Shown here piece after piece: positions 33,859 through 43,060 of a DNA stretch of 64,000 bases (position 1 is the first letter of the stretch; every line of letters starts with the position of its first letter). This stretch comes from Paraburkholderia dinghuensis (GTDB taxonomy: Bacteria > Pseudomonadota > Gammaproteobacteria > Burkholderiales > Burkholderiaceae). The stretch lies in NCBI RefSeq assembly GCF_003837865.1, contig NZ_RQIS01000014.1:62001-126000 (forward strand). The letters are read 5' to 3'. The position numbers were made by a program, and so were the translations under genes. Below the pieces are notes generated by a model, which saw only the letters and a program-made list of their open reading frames with translations, did not search any database and was not told where the DNA came from.

Positions 33859-34800
33859 ATGACCGATCACATGCAGATTCCCGGCATGCCAAACGCGGGA
33901 GAAACCGCGAACGCACCGACCGCACCATCAGGTGGATGCCCCTTTTCGAGCGCACCCGCAGCACCGGACGCAACACGCGACGATGGATGGCACGACGCGC
34001 AGCTCGACTTCTCGAAGTCGATGAGCTACGGCGACTATCTCGGGCTCGACACGGTGCTCAATGCGCAGCACCCGCTCTCGCCCGATCACAACGAGATGCT
34101 GTTCATCGTCCAGCATCAGACGAGCGAGTTGTGGATGAAGCTCGCGCTGTACGAGCTGCGCGCGGCGCTCGCAAATGTGCATCGCGACGAACTGCAACCG
34201 GCGTTCAAGCAGCTCGCGCGCGTCTCGCGCATCATGGAGCAACTCGTGCAGGCGTGGAATGTGTTGTCGACGCTCACGCCATCCGAGTACACGGCAATGC
34301 GCCCCTACCTCGGCAGTTCGTCGGGATTTCAGTCGTACCAGTACCGGCAGATCGAATTCGTGCTCGGCAACAAGAACGTGCAGATGCTCAAGCCGCACGA
34401 ACACCGCGCCGAGATTCTTGCGCAGGTGAAGGCGTCACTGGAAGCGCCGTCGTTCTACGACGAAGTGATCCGCCTGCTCGCGCGGCGCGGCTTCGCGATT
34501 GCGCCAGAGCGGCTTGCGCGTGACTGGACGCTGCCCACGGAACACGATCAAACCGTCGAAGCCGCATGGCTCGAGGTTTATCGGAATCCTTCGCAGTACT
34601 GGGATTTATACGAAATGGCCGAAGAACTCGTCGATCTCGAAGACGCCTTCCGGCAGTGGCGCTTCCGCCACGTCACCACCGTCGAGCGGATCATCGGCTT
34701 CAAGCAGGGGACCGGCGGCACCGCCGGGGCACCTTATCTGCGCAAGATGCTCGACGTCGTGCTGTTCCCGGAGCTTTGGCACGTGCGCACGGTGCTGTAA
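33859..34800 (+). CDS. kynA: Tryptophan 2,3-dioxygenase
   Basis: This haem enzyme opens the indole ring of tryptophan to N-formylkynurenine. The 313-residue protein has SYGDYLGLDTVLNAQHPLS, LFIVQHQTSELWMKL (substrate site), the haem-ligand region WRFRHVTTVERIIGFKQGTGG and APYLRKMLDVVLFPELW. GGGAG eight bases before the ATG at 33859 sets the start; a TTG at 33835 in frame is less likely. The N-terminal 40 residues are an acidic/proline extension containing GGCPF. It lies 24 bases after kynU. Confidence 0.97.
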   Translation: MTDHMQIPGMPNAGETANAPTAPSGGCPFSSAPAAPDATRDDGWHDAQLDFSKSMSYGDYLGLDTVLNAQHPLSPDHNEMLFIVQHQTSELWMKLALYELRAALANVHRDELQPAFKQLARVSRIMEQLVQAWNVLSTLTPSEYTAMRPYLGSSSGFQSYQYRQIEFVLGNKNVQMLKPHEHRAEILAQVKASLEAPSFYDEVIRLLARRGFAIAPERLARDWTLPTEHDQTVEAAWLEVYRNPSQYWDLYEMAEELVDLEDAFRQWRFRHVTTVERIIGFKQGTGGTAGAPYLRKMLDVVLFPELWHVRTVL

Positions 34801-34829
34801 CGCACGTGTCGGGCAGGTCCACAAACGAC

Positions 34830-34876
34830 TTCGCGCCGGCAGACAGCCCCTGAAGGGCTTGCCTGACCGGCGCGAA
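34830..34876. terminator. Large hairpin between convergent kynA and purM
   Basis: The outer arms TTCGCGCCGG / CCGGCGCGAA pair perfectly, with an inner stem AGCCC / GGGCT. It lies 30 bases after the kynA stop and 30 bases after the purM stop on the other strand. There is only a short TTAA after it, so termination would rely on the strength of the stem. Confidence 0.55.
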
Positions 34877-34905
34877 TTAATCGGGTGCGCCCGAGGGCTG
34901 GGGAC

Positions 34906-35967
34906 TTAGATCACCACGGTCTGCGCTTCACCTTCCTTGCTTGCGCGCACGACGCCGATCTTCCACACTTGCTCGCCCGCGGCGGCGAGCAGTCGAACGG
35001 CCTCATCCGCCTGATCAGCCGACACGATCACGGCCATGCCGATGCCGCAGTTGAACACGCGATGCATCTCCGCATCCGCGACGCCGCCGTGCTGCTGAAG
35101 CCACGAAAAGAGCGGCGGCAGCCCCCAGGTGTTGTGATCGAGTTCGGCGGTAAGGCCTTCACGCAGCACGCGCGGAATATTCTCGACCAGCCCGCCGCCC
35201 GTGATGTGCGCCATGCCCTTCACGGCCATCTTTTCCATCAGCGCGAGCAGCGGCTTCACGTAGATGCGCGTGGGCGCCATCAGCGCGTCGGCGAGCGAGC
35301 GGCCGTGGAAATCGGCGTTCAGATCCGGTTGAGTGCGCTCGATGATCTTGCGCACGAGCGAGAAACCGTTCGAGTGGATGCCGCTGGAAGCGAGGCCGAG
35401 CACGACGTCGCCCGCGGCGATCGTGCTGCCGTCGATGATCTTGCTCTTTTCAACCGCGCCGACCGCGAAGCCCGCGAGGTCGTATTCGCCATCGGGGTAC
35501 ATGCCCGGCATTTCGGCCGTTTCGCCGCCGATCAGCGCGCAGCCCGCCAGTTCGCAACCTTGCGCGATGCCCTTCACGACCGTCGCGGCCGTGTCGACGT
35601 CGAGCTTGCCGCACGCGAAGTAGTCGAGGAAGAAGAGCGGCTCGGCGCCCTGCACGAGGATGTCGTTCACGCTCATCGCGACGAGATCCTGGCCGACCGT
35701 GTCGTGTTTGTTCAGATCAAAGGCGAGGCGCAGCTTCGTGCCGACCCCGTCGGTGCCCGACACGAGCACGGGCTCCTTGTACTTCTTCGACACCTCGAAG
35801 AGCGCGCCGAATCCGCCGATGCCGCCCATCACGCCTTCGCGCATCGTCTTCTTCGCGAAGGGCTTGATGCGCTCGACGAGCGCGTCGCCCGCGTCGATGT
35901 CCACACCGGCGTCGCGGTACGAGAGGCCCTGGGCGCCGGCGGCCTGGTCGGATTTCGGTTGATTCAT
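34906..35967 (-). CDS. purM: Phosphoribosylformylglycinamidine cyclo-ligase (AIR synthetase)
   Basis: The fifth step of purine synthesis, an ATP-dependent ring closure to aminoimidazole ribotide. The 353-residue protein begins SYRDAGVDIDAGDALVERIK and has GTDGVGTKLRLAFDLN, DYFACGKLD, LIGGETAEMPGMYPDGEYD and GLASSGIHSNGFSLVRKI. It stands alone, divergent from perM. Upstream TTAAAAT on the minus strand may be its -10 box, though no matching -35 is visible. Confidence 0.97.
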   Translation of the reverse strand: MNQPKSDQAAGAQGLSYRDAGVDIDAGDALVERIKPFAKKTMREGVMGGIGGFGALFEVSKKYKEPVLVSGTDGVGTKLRLAFDLNKHDTVGQDLVAMSVNDILVQGAEPLFFLDYFACGKLDVDTAATVVKGIAQGCELAGCALIGGETAEMPGMYPDGEYDLAGFAVGAVEKSKIIDGSTIAAGDVVLGLASSGIHSNGFSLVRKIIERTQPDLNADFHGRSLADALMAPTRIYVKPLLALMEKMAVKGMAHITGGGLVENIPRVLREGLTAELDHNTWGLPPLFSWLQQHGGVADAEMHRVFNCGIGMAVIVSADQADEAVRLLAAAGEQVWKIGVVRASKEGEAQTVVI

Positions 35968-36148
35968 GGGGAAGTGCCAGAAGGTCGGTAAAATGCGATT
36001 TTAACCGATTGACGGCACCCCGCCGCCGCTGCCGGGCTGCAAAATGCTCCCACTGCGGCGTCCCGCGCGGCCTTAAGCGGCCCGAGTTGCCCAAAACCGG
36101 CCTTATCGGCCCGCCCAACGACCGGAAAACCACGCGGAAAACCAAGTT

Positions 36149-37225
36149 TTGTCGCCGAATACACCGTTTTTTACGCAGTACCAGCGCCAGGCCGCCGTCT
36201 GGGCAGCGCTCGCGCTCGCCTTCGGCATCGTGCTGTGGCTGCTGGGTCCGATCCTCACGCCCTTTCTGCTCGGCGCGATCCTCGCCTATATCCTGCAGCC
36301 GGGCGTCGCGTGGCTCGTGCGGCGCCGCGTGCCGCGCGGCCTCGCCGCGCTCGTCATGATCGTGCTGTTCGCCCTCGTCGTGACGATGCTGGTCGTGCTG
36401 CTGCTCGCCGTGATCCAGAAAGAAGGGCCGCAACTCAAGCAGCAGGTGCCCGTGATGCTCACCCATCTGCACGACTGGCTGACACCCAAACTCGCCCTCC
36501 TCGGCATGGAGAACATGCTCGACTTCCAGAGCCTGCGCGACATGGCGACAAGCAAGCTCGAAGGCAGCGCACAGTCGATTGCACTCTACGCGTGGGCGTC
36601 GGTACGCACGAGCAGCAACGTGATGATTTCGGTCGTCAGCAACGTCGTGCTGGTGCCGCTCGTGCTGTTCTATCTGCTCTACGACTGGAACGCGATGGTC
36701 GCGCGCCTGCAGAACATCATCCCGCGCCGCTGGCTCGCGCGCACGACGGAACTCGCGGGCGAGATGGACCGCATGCTCGCGCAATACCTGCGCGGCCAGT
36801 TGCTCGTGATGGCGATCCTCGCCACCTGGTACGCGATCACGCTTTCGATCGCGGGCTTCGAGGTCGCGGTGCCGGTCGGCGTCTTTACGGGCCTCGCGGT
36901 GCTGATACCCTATCTCGGCTTCGCGACGGGCCTCGTGCTGGCGCTCATCGCCGCGCTCCTGCAGTTCGGTAGCTGGTATGGCTTCGGCGCGGTCGCGGTG
37001 GTGTATGGCATCGGCCAGGTCCTCGAAGGGTTCTTCCTGACGCCGCGCCTCGTCGGCGAGCGCATCGGGCTGCACCCACTCGCGGTGATCTTCGCGTTGC
37101 TCGCGTTCGGGCAACTGTTCGGGTTCTTCGGCGTGCTGCTCGCGCTGCCCGCCAGCGCGATCCTCGCGATCGCACTGCGCGAACTGCGGCGCAGTTACCT
37201 CGACAGCGCGCTCTACAAGAACTGA
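36149..37225 (+). CDS. perM: AI-2E family transporter (PerM-like membrane protein)
   Basis: This 358-residue inner-membrane protein has about eight helices. N-terminal LALAFGIVLWLLGPILTPFL and the C-terminal PYLGFATGLVLALIAALL with GFFLTPRLVGERIGLHPLAV are typical of the AI-2E/PerM family. Members export small molecules such as autoinducer-2 or act in sodium-proton exchange; the substrate is not known here. Translation appears to start at TTG (36149); no in-frame ATG exists before residue 71, so the TTG is needed for a full-length protein. It lies 17 bases before hda, so the two are co-transcribed, as is common in betaproteobacteria. Confidence 0.9.
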   Translation: MSPNTPFFTQYQRQAAVWAALALAFGIVLWLLGPILTPFLLGAILAYILQPGVAWLVRRRVPRGLAALVMIVLFALVVTMLVVLLLAVIQKEGPQLKQQVPVMLTHLHDWLTPKLALLGMENMLDFQSLRDMATSKLEGSAQSIALYAWASVRTSSNVMISVVSNVVLVPLVLFYLLYDWNAMVARLQNIIPRRWLARTTELAGEMDRMLAQYLRGQLLVMAILATWYAITLSIAGFEVAVPVGVFTGLAVLIPYLGFATGLVLALIAALLQFGSWYGFGAVAVVYGIGQVLEGFFLTPRLVGERIGLHPLAVIFALLAFGQLFGFFGVLLALPASAILAIALRELRRSYLDSALYKN

Positions 37226-37242
37226 TTTCCGGCTGAACCAAC

Positions 37243-38505
37243 GTGCAGCGACAGCTAACGCTCGATCTCGGCACCCCGCCGCCATCGACCTTCGACAACT
37301 TCCACACCGGCGCCAACGCCGAGCTGGTCGCGCGCCTCTCGGGGCTCGACGCCGCGCTCGCGGCCGGCCCCGTCGCCGACCGCACGTTCTACATCTGGGG
37401 CGAGCCCGGTAACGGGCGCAGCCATCTGCTGCACGCGCTCGTCCACGCGGCGGCGCCGGGCCACGCGCGCTACCTCGGGCCGCAGAGCGCGCTCGCCGCG
37501 TTCGGCTTCGATCCGCGCGTGGCGATCTACGCCGTGGACGACTGCGACGCGCTCTCGGGCGCGCAGCAGATTGCGCTCTTCAACCTGTTCAACGAGGTAC
37601 GGGCGCATCCGACCTGCGCGCTCGTCGCGACCGGCGATACCGCCCCGATGGGCCTCGCGGTGCGCGAGGACCTGCGCACGCGGCTCGGCTGGGGGCTCGT
37701 GTTCCATCTCGCGCCGCTCGCCGACGATGGCAAGGCCGCCGTGCTCAAACAGGCGGCGCGCGAGCGCGGCATCGCCCTCGCCGACGACGTGCCCGCCTAT
37801 CTGCTCACGCACTTCCGGCGCGACATGCCGAGCCTCATGGCGCTGCTCGACGCGCTCGACCGCTTTTCGCTCGAACAGAAGCGCGCGGTAACGCTGCCGC
37901 TGTTGCGCACGATGCTCGCGGCGGGCTTGCCCGCGGACGTTGGCGGGGACGAGGCGGCAACGGGTGCCGGGGTTGCCAGCGATACGGTATCGACGATCGA
38001 CATCGACGGCGAGCTCGACCTGCCCCTCGTCGACCCGGTATTTGACGAATCCGCGGGACGCGACGGCCCGGTCGCGACGCAAGACGCCGGTGCAACCAGA
38101 CAGCACGCGCAGCCCGCCGGTTCCGGGTTCCGGGCGAGCGTTGCAGCGCCAGGCGAGCGGGCACGCGCTGCACAGCCCGCGCCGTTCGTGACACCCACCG
38201 ACAACGTCGACGGCGAACTCGGCGCCCGCTTCAGCGAAGTCGTAGACCGTGAACTAGGCGGCGCGCTGACTGGCGAAGTCGAAGCTGACGTGAGCGGCGA
38301 ACTGAATGGCGAACTGGGGGACGAAGCCGGCGACAACGCAGATGCCGCCGCACCTGACGCAGCCGCCGGGCCCTTTGCACCGCCCGAAGCACCCGCAGCC
38401 CCGGACCGCACCACGGGCGAACCCCCAGCCGGCAGCCCGCAAGGCCAGACCACCCCGAGCGCCCCAAACGCCGACGCCGGCAACGGCTTTACCCGCTTCA
38501 AGTAG
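37243..38505 (+). CDS. hda: DnaA regulatory inactivator Hda with a long C-terminal extension
   Basis: Hda, loaded on the sliding clamp, makes DnaA hydrolyse ATP after initiation. The GTG start (37243) gives MQRQLTLDLGTPPPSTFDNF, with the clamp-binding motif QLTLDL, a Walker A-like GEPGNGRSHLLHAL, AIYAVDDCDALSG and the arginine-finger region LRTRLGWGLVFHL. The AAA+ part ends near residue 230, the full length of ordinary Hda. A further 190 residues follow, acidic and repetitive (DGELGARF, DRELGGAL, GEVEADVSGELNGELGDEA) and then proline-rich. I see no domain in this tail. It sits between perM and a HAD phosphatase gene. Confidence 0.9.
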   Translation: MQRQLTLDLGTPPPSTFDNFHTGANAELVARLSGLDAALAAGPVADRTFYIWGEPGNGRSHLLHALVHAAAPGHARYLGPQSALAAFGFDPRVAIYAVDDCDALSGAQQIALFNLFNEVRAHPTCALVATGDTAPMGLAVREDLRTRLGWGLVFHLAPLADDGKAAVLKQAARERGIALADDVPAYLLTHFRRDMPSLMALLDALDRFSLEQKRAVTLPLLRTMLAAGLPADVGGDEAATGAGVASDTVSTIDIDGELDLPLVDPVFDESAGRDGPVATQDAGATRQHAQPAGSGFRASVAAPGERARAAQPAPFVTPTDNVDGELGARFSEVVDRELGGALTGEVEADVSGELNGELGDEAGDNADAAAPDAAAGPFAPPEAPAAPDRTTGEPPAGSPQGQTTPSAPNADAGNGFTRFK

Positions 38506-38516
38506 AATGAGCGCCC

Positions 38517-39203
38517 ATGGCTAATCTCGCACTCTTCGATCTCGATCACACGCTGATCCCAACCGACAGCGACCACGAATGGGGACGTTTCATGGTGAAG
38601 CTCGGCATCGTCGATGCCGAAGGCTTCGCGAAGCAGAACGACCGCTTCTACGCCGACTACAAGGCCGGCGTGCTGGACATCCACGCGTATCTCGTCTCCA
38701 TGCTCACGCCGCTTGCGAAGTATTCGCGCGAGCAGCTGAAGGCATGGCATGACCAGTACATGCACGAAGTCATCAAACCGGCGATCGTGCCGGCCGCCAT
38801 GGAACTGGTGCGCAGGCACAAGGACGCGGGCGACCTCTGCTGCATGGTGACGGCGACCAACGAGTTCATCACGGGCCCGATCGCCGAAGTGTTCGGCGTC
38901 GACAAGCTGATCGCCTGCGAAGCCGAAACGGTGGACGGCCATCCCGATTCGCCCTATACCGGCCGCCCGACCGGCACGCCAAGCTATCGCGAAGGCAAGA
39001 TCGTGCGCACCGAAGCATGGCTCGCATCGCTGGGCAAGAAGTTGTCGGACTTCGAGCACAGCTACTTCTACAGCGATTCGCACAACGACATCCCGCTGCT
39101 GGAAAAGGTCACCGACCCGATCGCGACCAACCCCGACGCCACGCTACGCACACACGCGCAATCGGCGGGCTGGCGCATCCTCGATTTGTTCCAGGCATCG
39201 TGA
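38517..39203 (+). CDS. HAD-superfamily (subfamily IB) phosphatase
   Basis: This 228-residue cytosolic phosphatase has motif I FDLDHTLIPTDSD (nucleophile D and acid D), motif II in CCMVTATNEFIT, a lysine in REGKIVRTEAW and motif IV YFYSDSHNDIPLLE. It is of the PSPase-like IB group. In Burkholderia genomes this gene, between hda and pcnB, is sometimes labelled histidinol-phosphatase; sequence alone does not prove the substrate. Only 11 bases separate it from hda, and its stop overlaps the pcnB start (GTGA). Confidence 0.88.
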   Translation: MANLALFDLDHTLIPTDSDHEWGRFMVKLGIVDAEGFAKQNDRFYADYKAGVLDIHAYLVSMLTPLAKYSREQLKAWHDQYMHEVIKPAIVPAAMELVRRHKDAGDLCCMVTATNEFITGPIAEVFGVDKLIACEAETVDGHPDSPYTGRPTGTPSYREGKIVRTEAWLASLGKKLSDFEHSYFYSDSHNDIPLLEKVTDPIATNPDATLRTHAQSAGWRILDLFQAS

Positions 39204-40855
39204 TCAAGAAACTCATCCGCAAGCTGTTCGGTCAGGACAGCACTCCCGAAGCGGCCGCAGAAGCCGCATCCGCCGATGCGTCATCCGCGCCGGCACACGA
39301 CGACACCTCGCACCGCACGCGCCGCAAGCCGGCCACCACGTCCGCCACGTCCGGCGAAAAAACGCTGAAGGGGCCGAGGTCCCGCGCCGCCGCTAAAGGG
39401 TCTGCAAACGGTTCCGCGAAAAACGCCGAGCCGGTCATCCTTTCGCGCGACATCCACGGCATCGACCCCGCACTGATCTCGAAGAACGCAGTCCGCGTGA
39501 CCGATGGCCTCCAGCAAGCGGGCTTCCGGGCGTTCATCGTGGGCGGCGCGGTGCGCGACCTGCTGCTCGGTGTGGCGCCCAAGGACTTCGACGTCGCCAC
39601 CGACGCCACGCCCGACCAGGTGCAGAAGCTCTTCCGCCGCGCGCGGATCATCGGCCGGCGCTTCCAGATCGTGCATGTGCAGTTCGGGCAGGAAATCATC
39701 GAAGTTTCGACGTTCCGCGCGCTCGTCGATCCGCCTGCACCGTCGGCCGAAGCCGCGCCCGCCAAGCGTCTGCGCCGCGAGGAACTCGACCGCCGCACGC
39801 ACGCGGTGGACTCGAGCGGCCGCGTGCTACGCGACAACGTGTGGGGCGAGCAGCACGAAGACGCCACGCGCCGCGACTTTACGATCAACGCGATGTACTA
39901 CGATCCGTCGACGCAGACGGTGCTCGACTATCACAACGGCATGGCCGACATGCGTGCGCACCTGCTCCGCATGATCGGCGACCCGGCGACGCGCTATCGC
40001 GAAGATCCGGTGCGCATGATGCGCGTGGTGCGTTTCGCGGCGAAGCTCGGCTTCGAGATCGAGGACCACACGCGCAAGCCGATCAAGGAACTCGCCGACC
40101 TCATCAACAACGTCCCGGCCGCGCGTCTCTTCGACGAGATGCTCAAGCTGCTGCTGTCGGGCTACGCGCTCGACTGCGTGAAATGGCTGCGCCAGGAAGG
40201 CCTGCATCACGGCCTCTTGCCGCTGCTCGACGTGATCCTCGAGCAGCCGCAGGGCGAGCGCTTCATCTCGCTCGCGCTCTCGAGCACCGACGCGCGCGTG
40301 CGCGCTGGCAAGCCGGTCTCGCCGGGCTTCCTGTTCGCGACGCTGCTCTGGCACGACGTCCAGCAGCGCTGGCAGCAATTCGCAGCGGCAGGCGAATATC
40401 CGGTGCCCGCGCTCAATCACGCGATGGACGACGTGCTCGACGCGCAGACGGAGAAGCTCGCGATCCATCGCCGCTACTCGTCGGACATGCGCGAGATCTG
40501 GAGCCTGCAGCAGCGCCTCGAAAAACGCGGCCGCAGCGCGCTCAAGCTGCTGGAACACCCGCGTTTCAGAGCAGCGTATGATTTCCTCCTGTTGCGTTGC
40601 GAATCGGGCGAACTCGATGCAACGGTCGGCGAATGGTGGACAGACTTCATCGACGGCGACATAGCCGCGCGTGAAACGCTTCTCGCCCAGGGCGGCAAGG
40701 AACGTCCGGCGCGCAAGCGCCGCCGCCGCGGGGGCGCGAAAAACCGCAAATCAGCCGACGGTGCCGTGGGCGCCGAGGGTGCTGACGGCGGCGCAACCGG
40801 TGCGGACACGGACGCATCGGAGCGCGCAAGCCACGACGGTCCGTACGAGGATTGA
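39200..40855 (+). CDS. pcnB: Poly(A) polymerase I
   Basis: This enzyme adds 3' poly(A) tails to RNA to promote its decay. The 551-residue protein has the class II nucleotidyltransferase signature FIVGGAVRDLLLGVAPKDFD, the poly(A)-polymerase-specific RRARIIGRRFQIVHVQFG, and ATRRDFTINAMYYD. An N-terminal extension of about 80 Ala/Ser/Thr residues and a basic tail (PARKRRRRGGAKNRK) flank the catalytic part; the basic tail is likely to bind RNA. GTG start overlapping the upstream stop by four bases indicates coupled translation. Confidence 0.94.
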   Translation: MIKKLIRKLFGQDSTPEAAAEAASADASSAPAHDDTSHRTRRKPATTSATSGEKTLKGPRSRAAAKGSANGSAKNAEPVILSRDIHGIDPALISKNAVRVTDGLQQAGFRAFIVGGAVRDLLLGVAPKDFDVATDATPDQVQKLFRRARIIGRRFQIVHVQFGQEIIEVSTFRALVDPPAPSAEAAPAKRLRREELDRRTHAVDSSGRVLRDNVWGEQHEDATRRDFTINAMYYDPSTQTVLDYHNGMADMRAHLLRMIGDPATRYREDPVRMMRVVRFAAKLGFEIEDHTRKPIKELADLINNVPAARLFDEMLKLLLSGYALDCVKWLRQEGLHHGLLPLLDVILEQPQGERFISLALSSTDARVRAGKPVSPGFLFATLLWHDVQQRWQQFAAAGEYPVPALNHAMDDVLDAQTEKLAIHRRYSSDMREIWSLQQRLEKRGRSALKLLEHPRFRAAYDFLLLRCESGELDATVGEWWTDFIDGDIAARETLLAQGGKERPARKRRRRGGAKNRKSADGAVGAEGADGGATGADTDASERASHDGPYED

Positions 40856-40930
40856 CGCGTCAGTTGCCGTGGACGAAGCAGTCCGTGGGCAACCGGCGAA
40901 CCGGAAACGACAGTCGCAGGAAGTGAAGCC

Positions 40931-41485
40931 ATGACAGTTGCCTGGCTGGGAATCGGCGCGAATCTGGGGGATGCGCGCCAGACCCTCAAAGACGCGGTGG
41001 TGTGCCTCGCACAGCAGCACAGTCTCACCGTGCTCGCCAAGTCGAGTGTCTACCGCACCGCGCCCATCGACGCGGACGGCGACGACTATTTCAACTGCGT
41101 CGTGAAGCTCGACACCCGTCTCGACGTGCGGGATCTGCTCGCGCTCTGCCAGCGCGTCGAGCATCACTTCGGCCGGGAGCGTCCCTTTCGCAACGCGCCG
41201 CGCACGCTCGACATCGACATCCTGCTGTTCGGCGACGCCATGATCGACACGCCCGACCTGATCGTGCCGCATCCACGCATGACGATGCGCGCTTTTGTGC
41301 TCGTGCCGGCGGTCGAAATCGAGCCCGGTCTCGTGATTCCCGGTTACGGTCCCGCGAACGCGCTCTTGCCCGCCGTCGCGGACCAGCGCATCGAGAAAGT
41401 GAAGCCGCCGTGCCAATGCTTTGGCGCCGCACCCGCCATCGACGGTGCGCCGGACACCCCGACGCCGGACGGTCCGTGCCCATGA
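40931..41485 (+). CDS. folK: 6-hydroxymethyl-7,8-dihydropterin pyrophosphokinase
   Basis: The pterin step of folate synthesis. The 184-residue protein has IGANLGDARQTL, SSVYRTAPI, FGRERPFRNAPRTLDIDILLFG and LIVPHPRMTMRAFVLVP, all HPPK hallmarks. Pro/Ala/Asp-rich C-terminal tail of about 25 residues. Stop overlaps the start of the kinase gene (ATGA). pcnB-folK-kinase-panB is a conserved betaproteobacterial and gammaproteobacterial order. Confidence 0.96.
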   Translation: MTVAWLGIGANLGDARQTLKDAVVCLAQQHSLTVLAKSSVYRTAPIDADGDDYFNCVVKLDTRLDVRDLLALCQRVEHHFGRERPFRNAPRTLDIDILLFGDAMIDTPDLIVPHPRMTMRAFVLVPAVEIEPGLVIPGYGPANALLPAVADQRIEKVKPPCQCFGAAPAIDGAPDTPTPDGPCP

Positions 41486-42171
41486 ACGCGCCGCCGCTTG
41501 CCACTGCCACGCGCATAACGCGTCCGCCGTTGCGCCACATCGCGATCGAAGGGCCGATCGGCGCGGGCAAGACGACGCTCGCCACGCGCCTCGCCGACCG
41601 CTGGGCGATGCGCACGCTCTTCGAATCGAACGCGTCCAATCCATTTCTCGCACGCTACTACCGCGACACGTCGCGTCACGGCCTCGCCGCGCAGCTCCAT
41701 TTCGCACTCCAGCGCGAGCACCTGTCGCACGAAGTCGCGGCACTGCGCGCGGCGGGCACACCGCTCGTGACGAACTTCCTCGCCGAGCGCAATGACCTGT
41801 TCGCGCGCCTGACGCTAACCGACGAAGAACTGCCGCTGTACGAGGCGCTCGCCGCGCGGCTCGCCACGCGTGCGCCGGCGCCGGACCTCGTCGTCTACCT
41901 GCAGGCGAGCCCCGAGGCGCTCTACGCACGCATCCAGAAGCGCGCGAATCCCGCCGAGTTGCCGATCACCGACGCATTCTTACGCGCCCTCTGCGACAGC
42001 TATAACGAATTTTTCTATCATTACGACCATGCGCCGGTGCTGACCGTCGGCGCCGAACACCTGAACCCGCTCGACTCCGACGCGGACCTTGCGCTAATCG
42101 CCGACCGGATCGGAGCGATGCGCGGCCGCAAGGAGTCCTTCGTCATGGGCACGTCGCTCGCATCATCGTAA
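41482..42171 (+). CDS. Deoxynucleoside kinase (deoxyadenosine/deoxyguanosine kinase type)
   Basis: This 229-residue P-loop kinase has Walker A HIAIEGPIGAGKTTLA, the dNK-type AERNDLFARLTL and QKRANPAELPI with YNEFFYHYDHAPVLTV. It phosphorylates deoxynucleosides for salvage; the specific base is not certain. The gene lies between folK and panB, where this kinase is regularly found in proteobacteria. Start ATG overlaps the folK stop by four bases. Confidence 0.9.
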   Translation: MNAPPLATATRITRPPLRHIAIEGPIGAGKTTLATRLADRWAMRTLFESNASNPFLARYYRDTSRHGLAAQLHFALQREHLSHEVAALRAAGTPLVTNFLAERNDLFARLTLTDEELPLYEALAARLATRAPAPDLVVYLQASPEALYARIQKRANPAELPITDAFLRALCDSYNEFFYHYDHAPVLTVGAEHLNPLDSDADLALIADRIGAMRGRKESFVMGTSLASS

Positions 42172-42219
42172 GCGGCGGCGCCCTTTCACTTTTAGTTGCT
42201 TTACAACGGACTGCCCCCC

Positions 42220-43038
42220 ATGACTTACCTGCAGGAAACGAGCCGCAGCGCCGTCACCGTGCCCAAACTCCAGGCCATGCGCGACGCCGGCGAACGGATC
42301 GCGATGCTGACCTGTTACGACGCGAGCTTCTCGTCGCTGTGTGACCGCGCGGGCGTCGACGTGCTGCTGATCGGCGATTCGCTCGGCAATGTGCTCCAGG
42401 GCCACACGACGACGCTGCCCGTCTCGCTTGACGACGTCGCCTACCACACCGCATGCGTGGCGCGCGCGCAACCGTCGGCGCTGATCATGGCCGATCTGCC
42501 GTTCGGCACGTTCGGCACGCCCGAAGAGGCGTTTGCGAGTTCGGTGAAGCTGATGCGCGCGGGCGCGCAGATGGTGAAGATCGAGGGCGGCGAATGGCTC
42601 GCGCCCACGGTGAAGATGCTGATCGAGCGCGCGGTGCCCGTGTGCGCGCATATCGGCCTCACGCCCCAGTCGGTGCATGCGTTCGGCGGCTTCAAGGTGC
42701 AGGGCAAGACCGAGAGCGGTGCGGCGCAGATGCTGCGCGACGCGCAGTCGCTGCAGGACGCTGGCGCGCAGATGGTGTTGATCGAGGCGGTGCCGTCGTC
42801 GCTCGGCGCGATGGTCACCAAGCAACTGCGCGTCCCGACGATCGGGATCGGCGCCGGAGTGGACTGCTCGGGGCAGGTGCTCGTGCTGCACGACATGCTC
42901 GGCATTTTTCCCGGCAAGCGTCCGCGCTTCGTGAAGGATTTCATGCAGGGGCAGCCGAATATCGAGTCGGCCGTCGCTGCTTATGTGAAGGCTGTCAAGG
43001 ATGGTTCGTTCCCTGGGCCTGAGCACGCGTTTCAGTAA
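42220..43038 (+). CDS. panB: 3-methyl-2-oxobutanoate hydroxymethyltransferase
   Basis: The first step of pantothenate synthesis: it adds a hydroxymethyl group from methylene-tetrahydrofolate to ketoisovalerate, linking it to the folate genes nearby. The 272-residue protein has LLIGDSLGNVLQGHTTTLP (metal aspartate), MADLPFGTFGTPEEAF, HIGLTPQSVHAFGGFKVQG and IGIGAGVDCSGQVLVLHDM. ATG at 42220 is preferred over an in-frame TTG at 42196. A strong terminator follows. Confidence 0.97.
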   Translation: MTYLQETSRSAVTVPKLQAMRDAGERIAMLTCYDASFSSLCDRAGVDVLLIGDSLGNVLQGHTTTLPVSLDDVAYHTACVARAQPSALIMADLPFGTFGTPEEAFASSVKLMRAGAQMVKIEGGEWLAPTVKMLIERAVPVCAHIGLTPQSVHAFGGFKVQGKTESGAAQMLRDAQSLQDAGAQMVLIEAVPSSLGAMVTKQLRVPTIGIGAGVDCSGQVLVLHDMLGIFPGKRPRFVKDFMQGQPNIESAVAAYVKAVKDGSFPGPEHAFQ

Positions 43039-43060
43039 TCGTCCCCCCCGGACTGCCGAC

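Noticed and set aside
32748..34523. A 591-codon plus-strand frame overlapping kynU and kynA
   Set aside because: It runs out of frame through two clearly real genes and gives an arginine-rich product without motifs.
35717..37285. A 522-codon minus-strand frame over perM and the start of purM
   Set aside because: The product is composed of charged low-complexity sequence (many Gln, His, Arg, Glu), as expected from reading a hydrophobic gene backwards.
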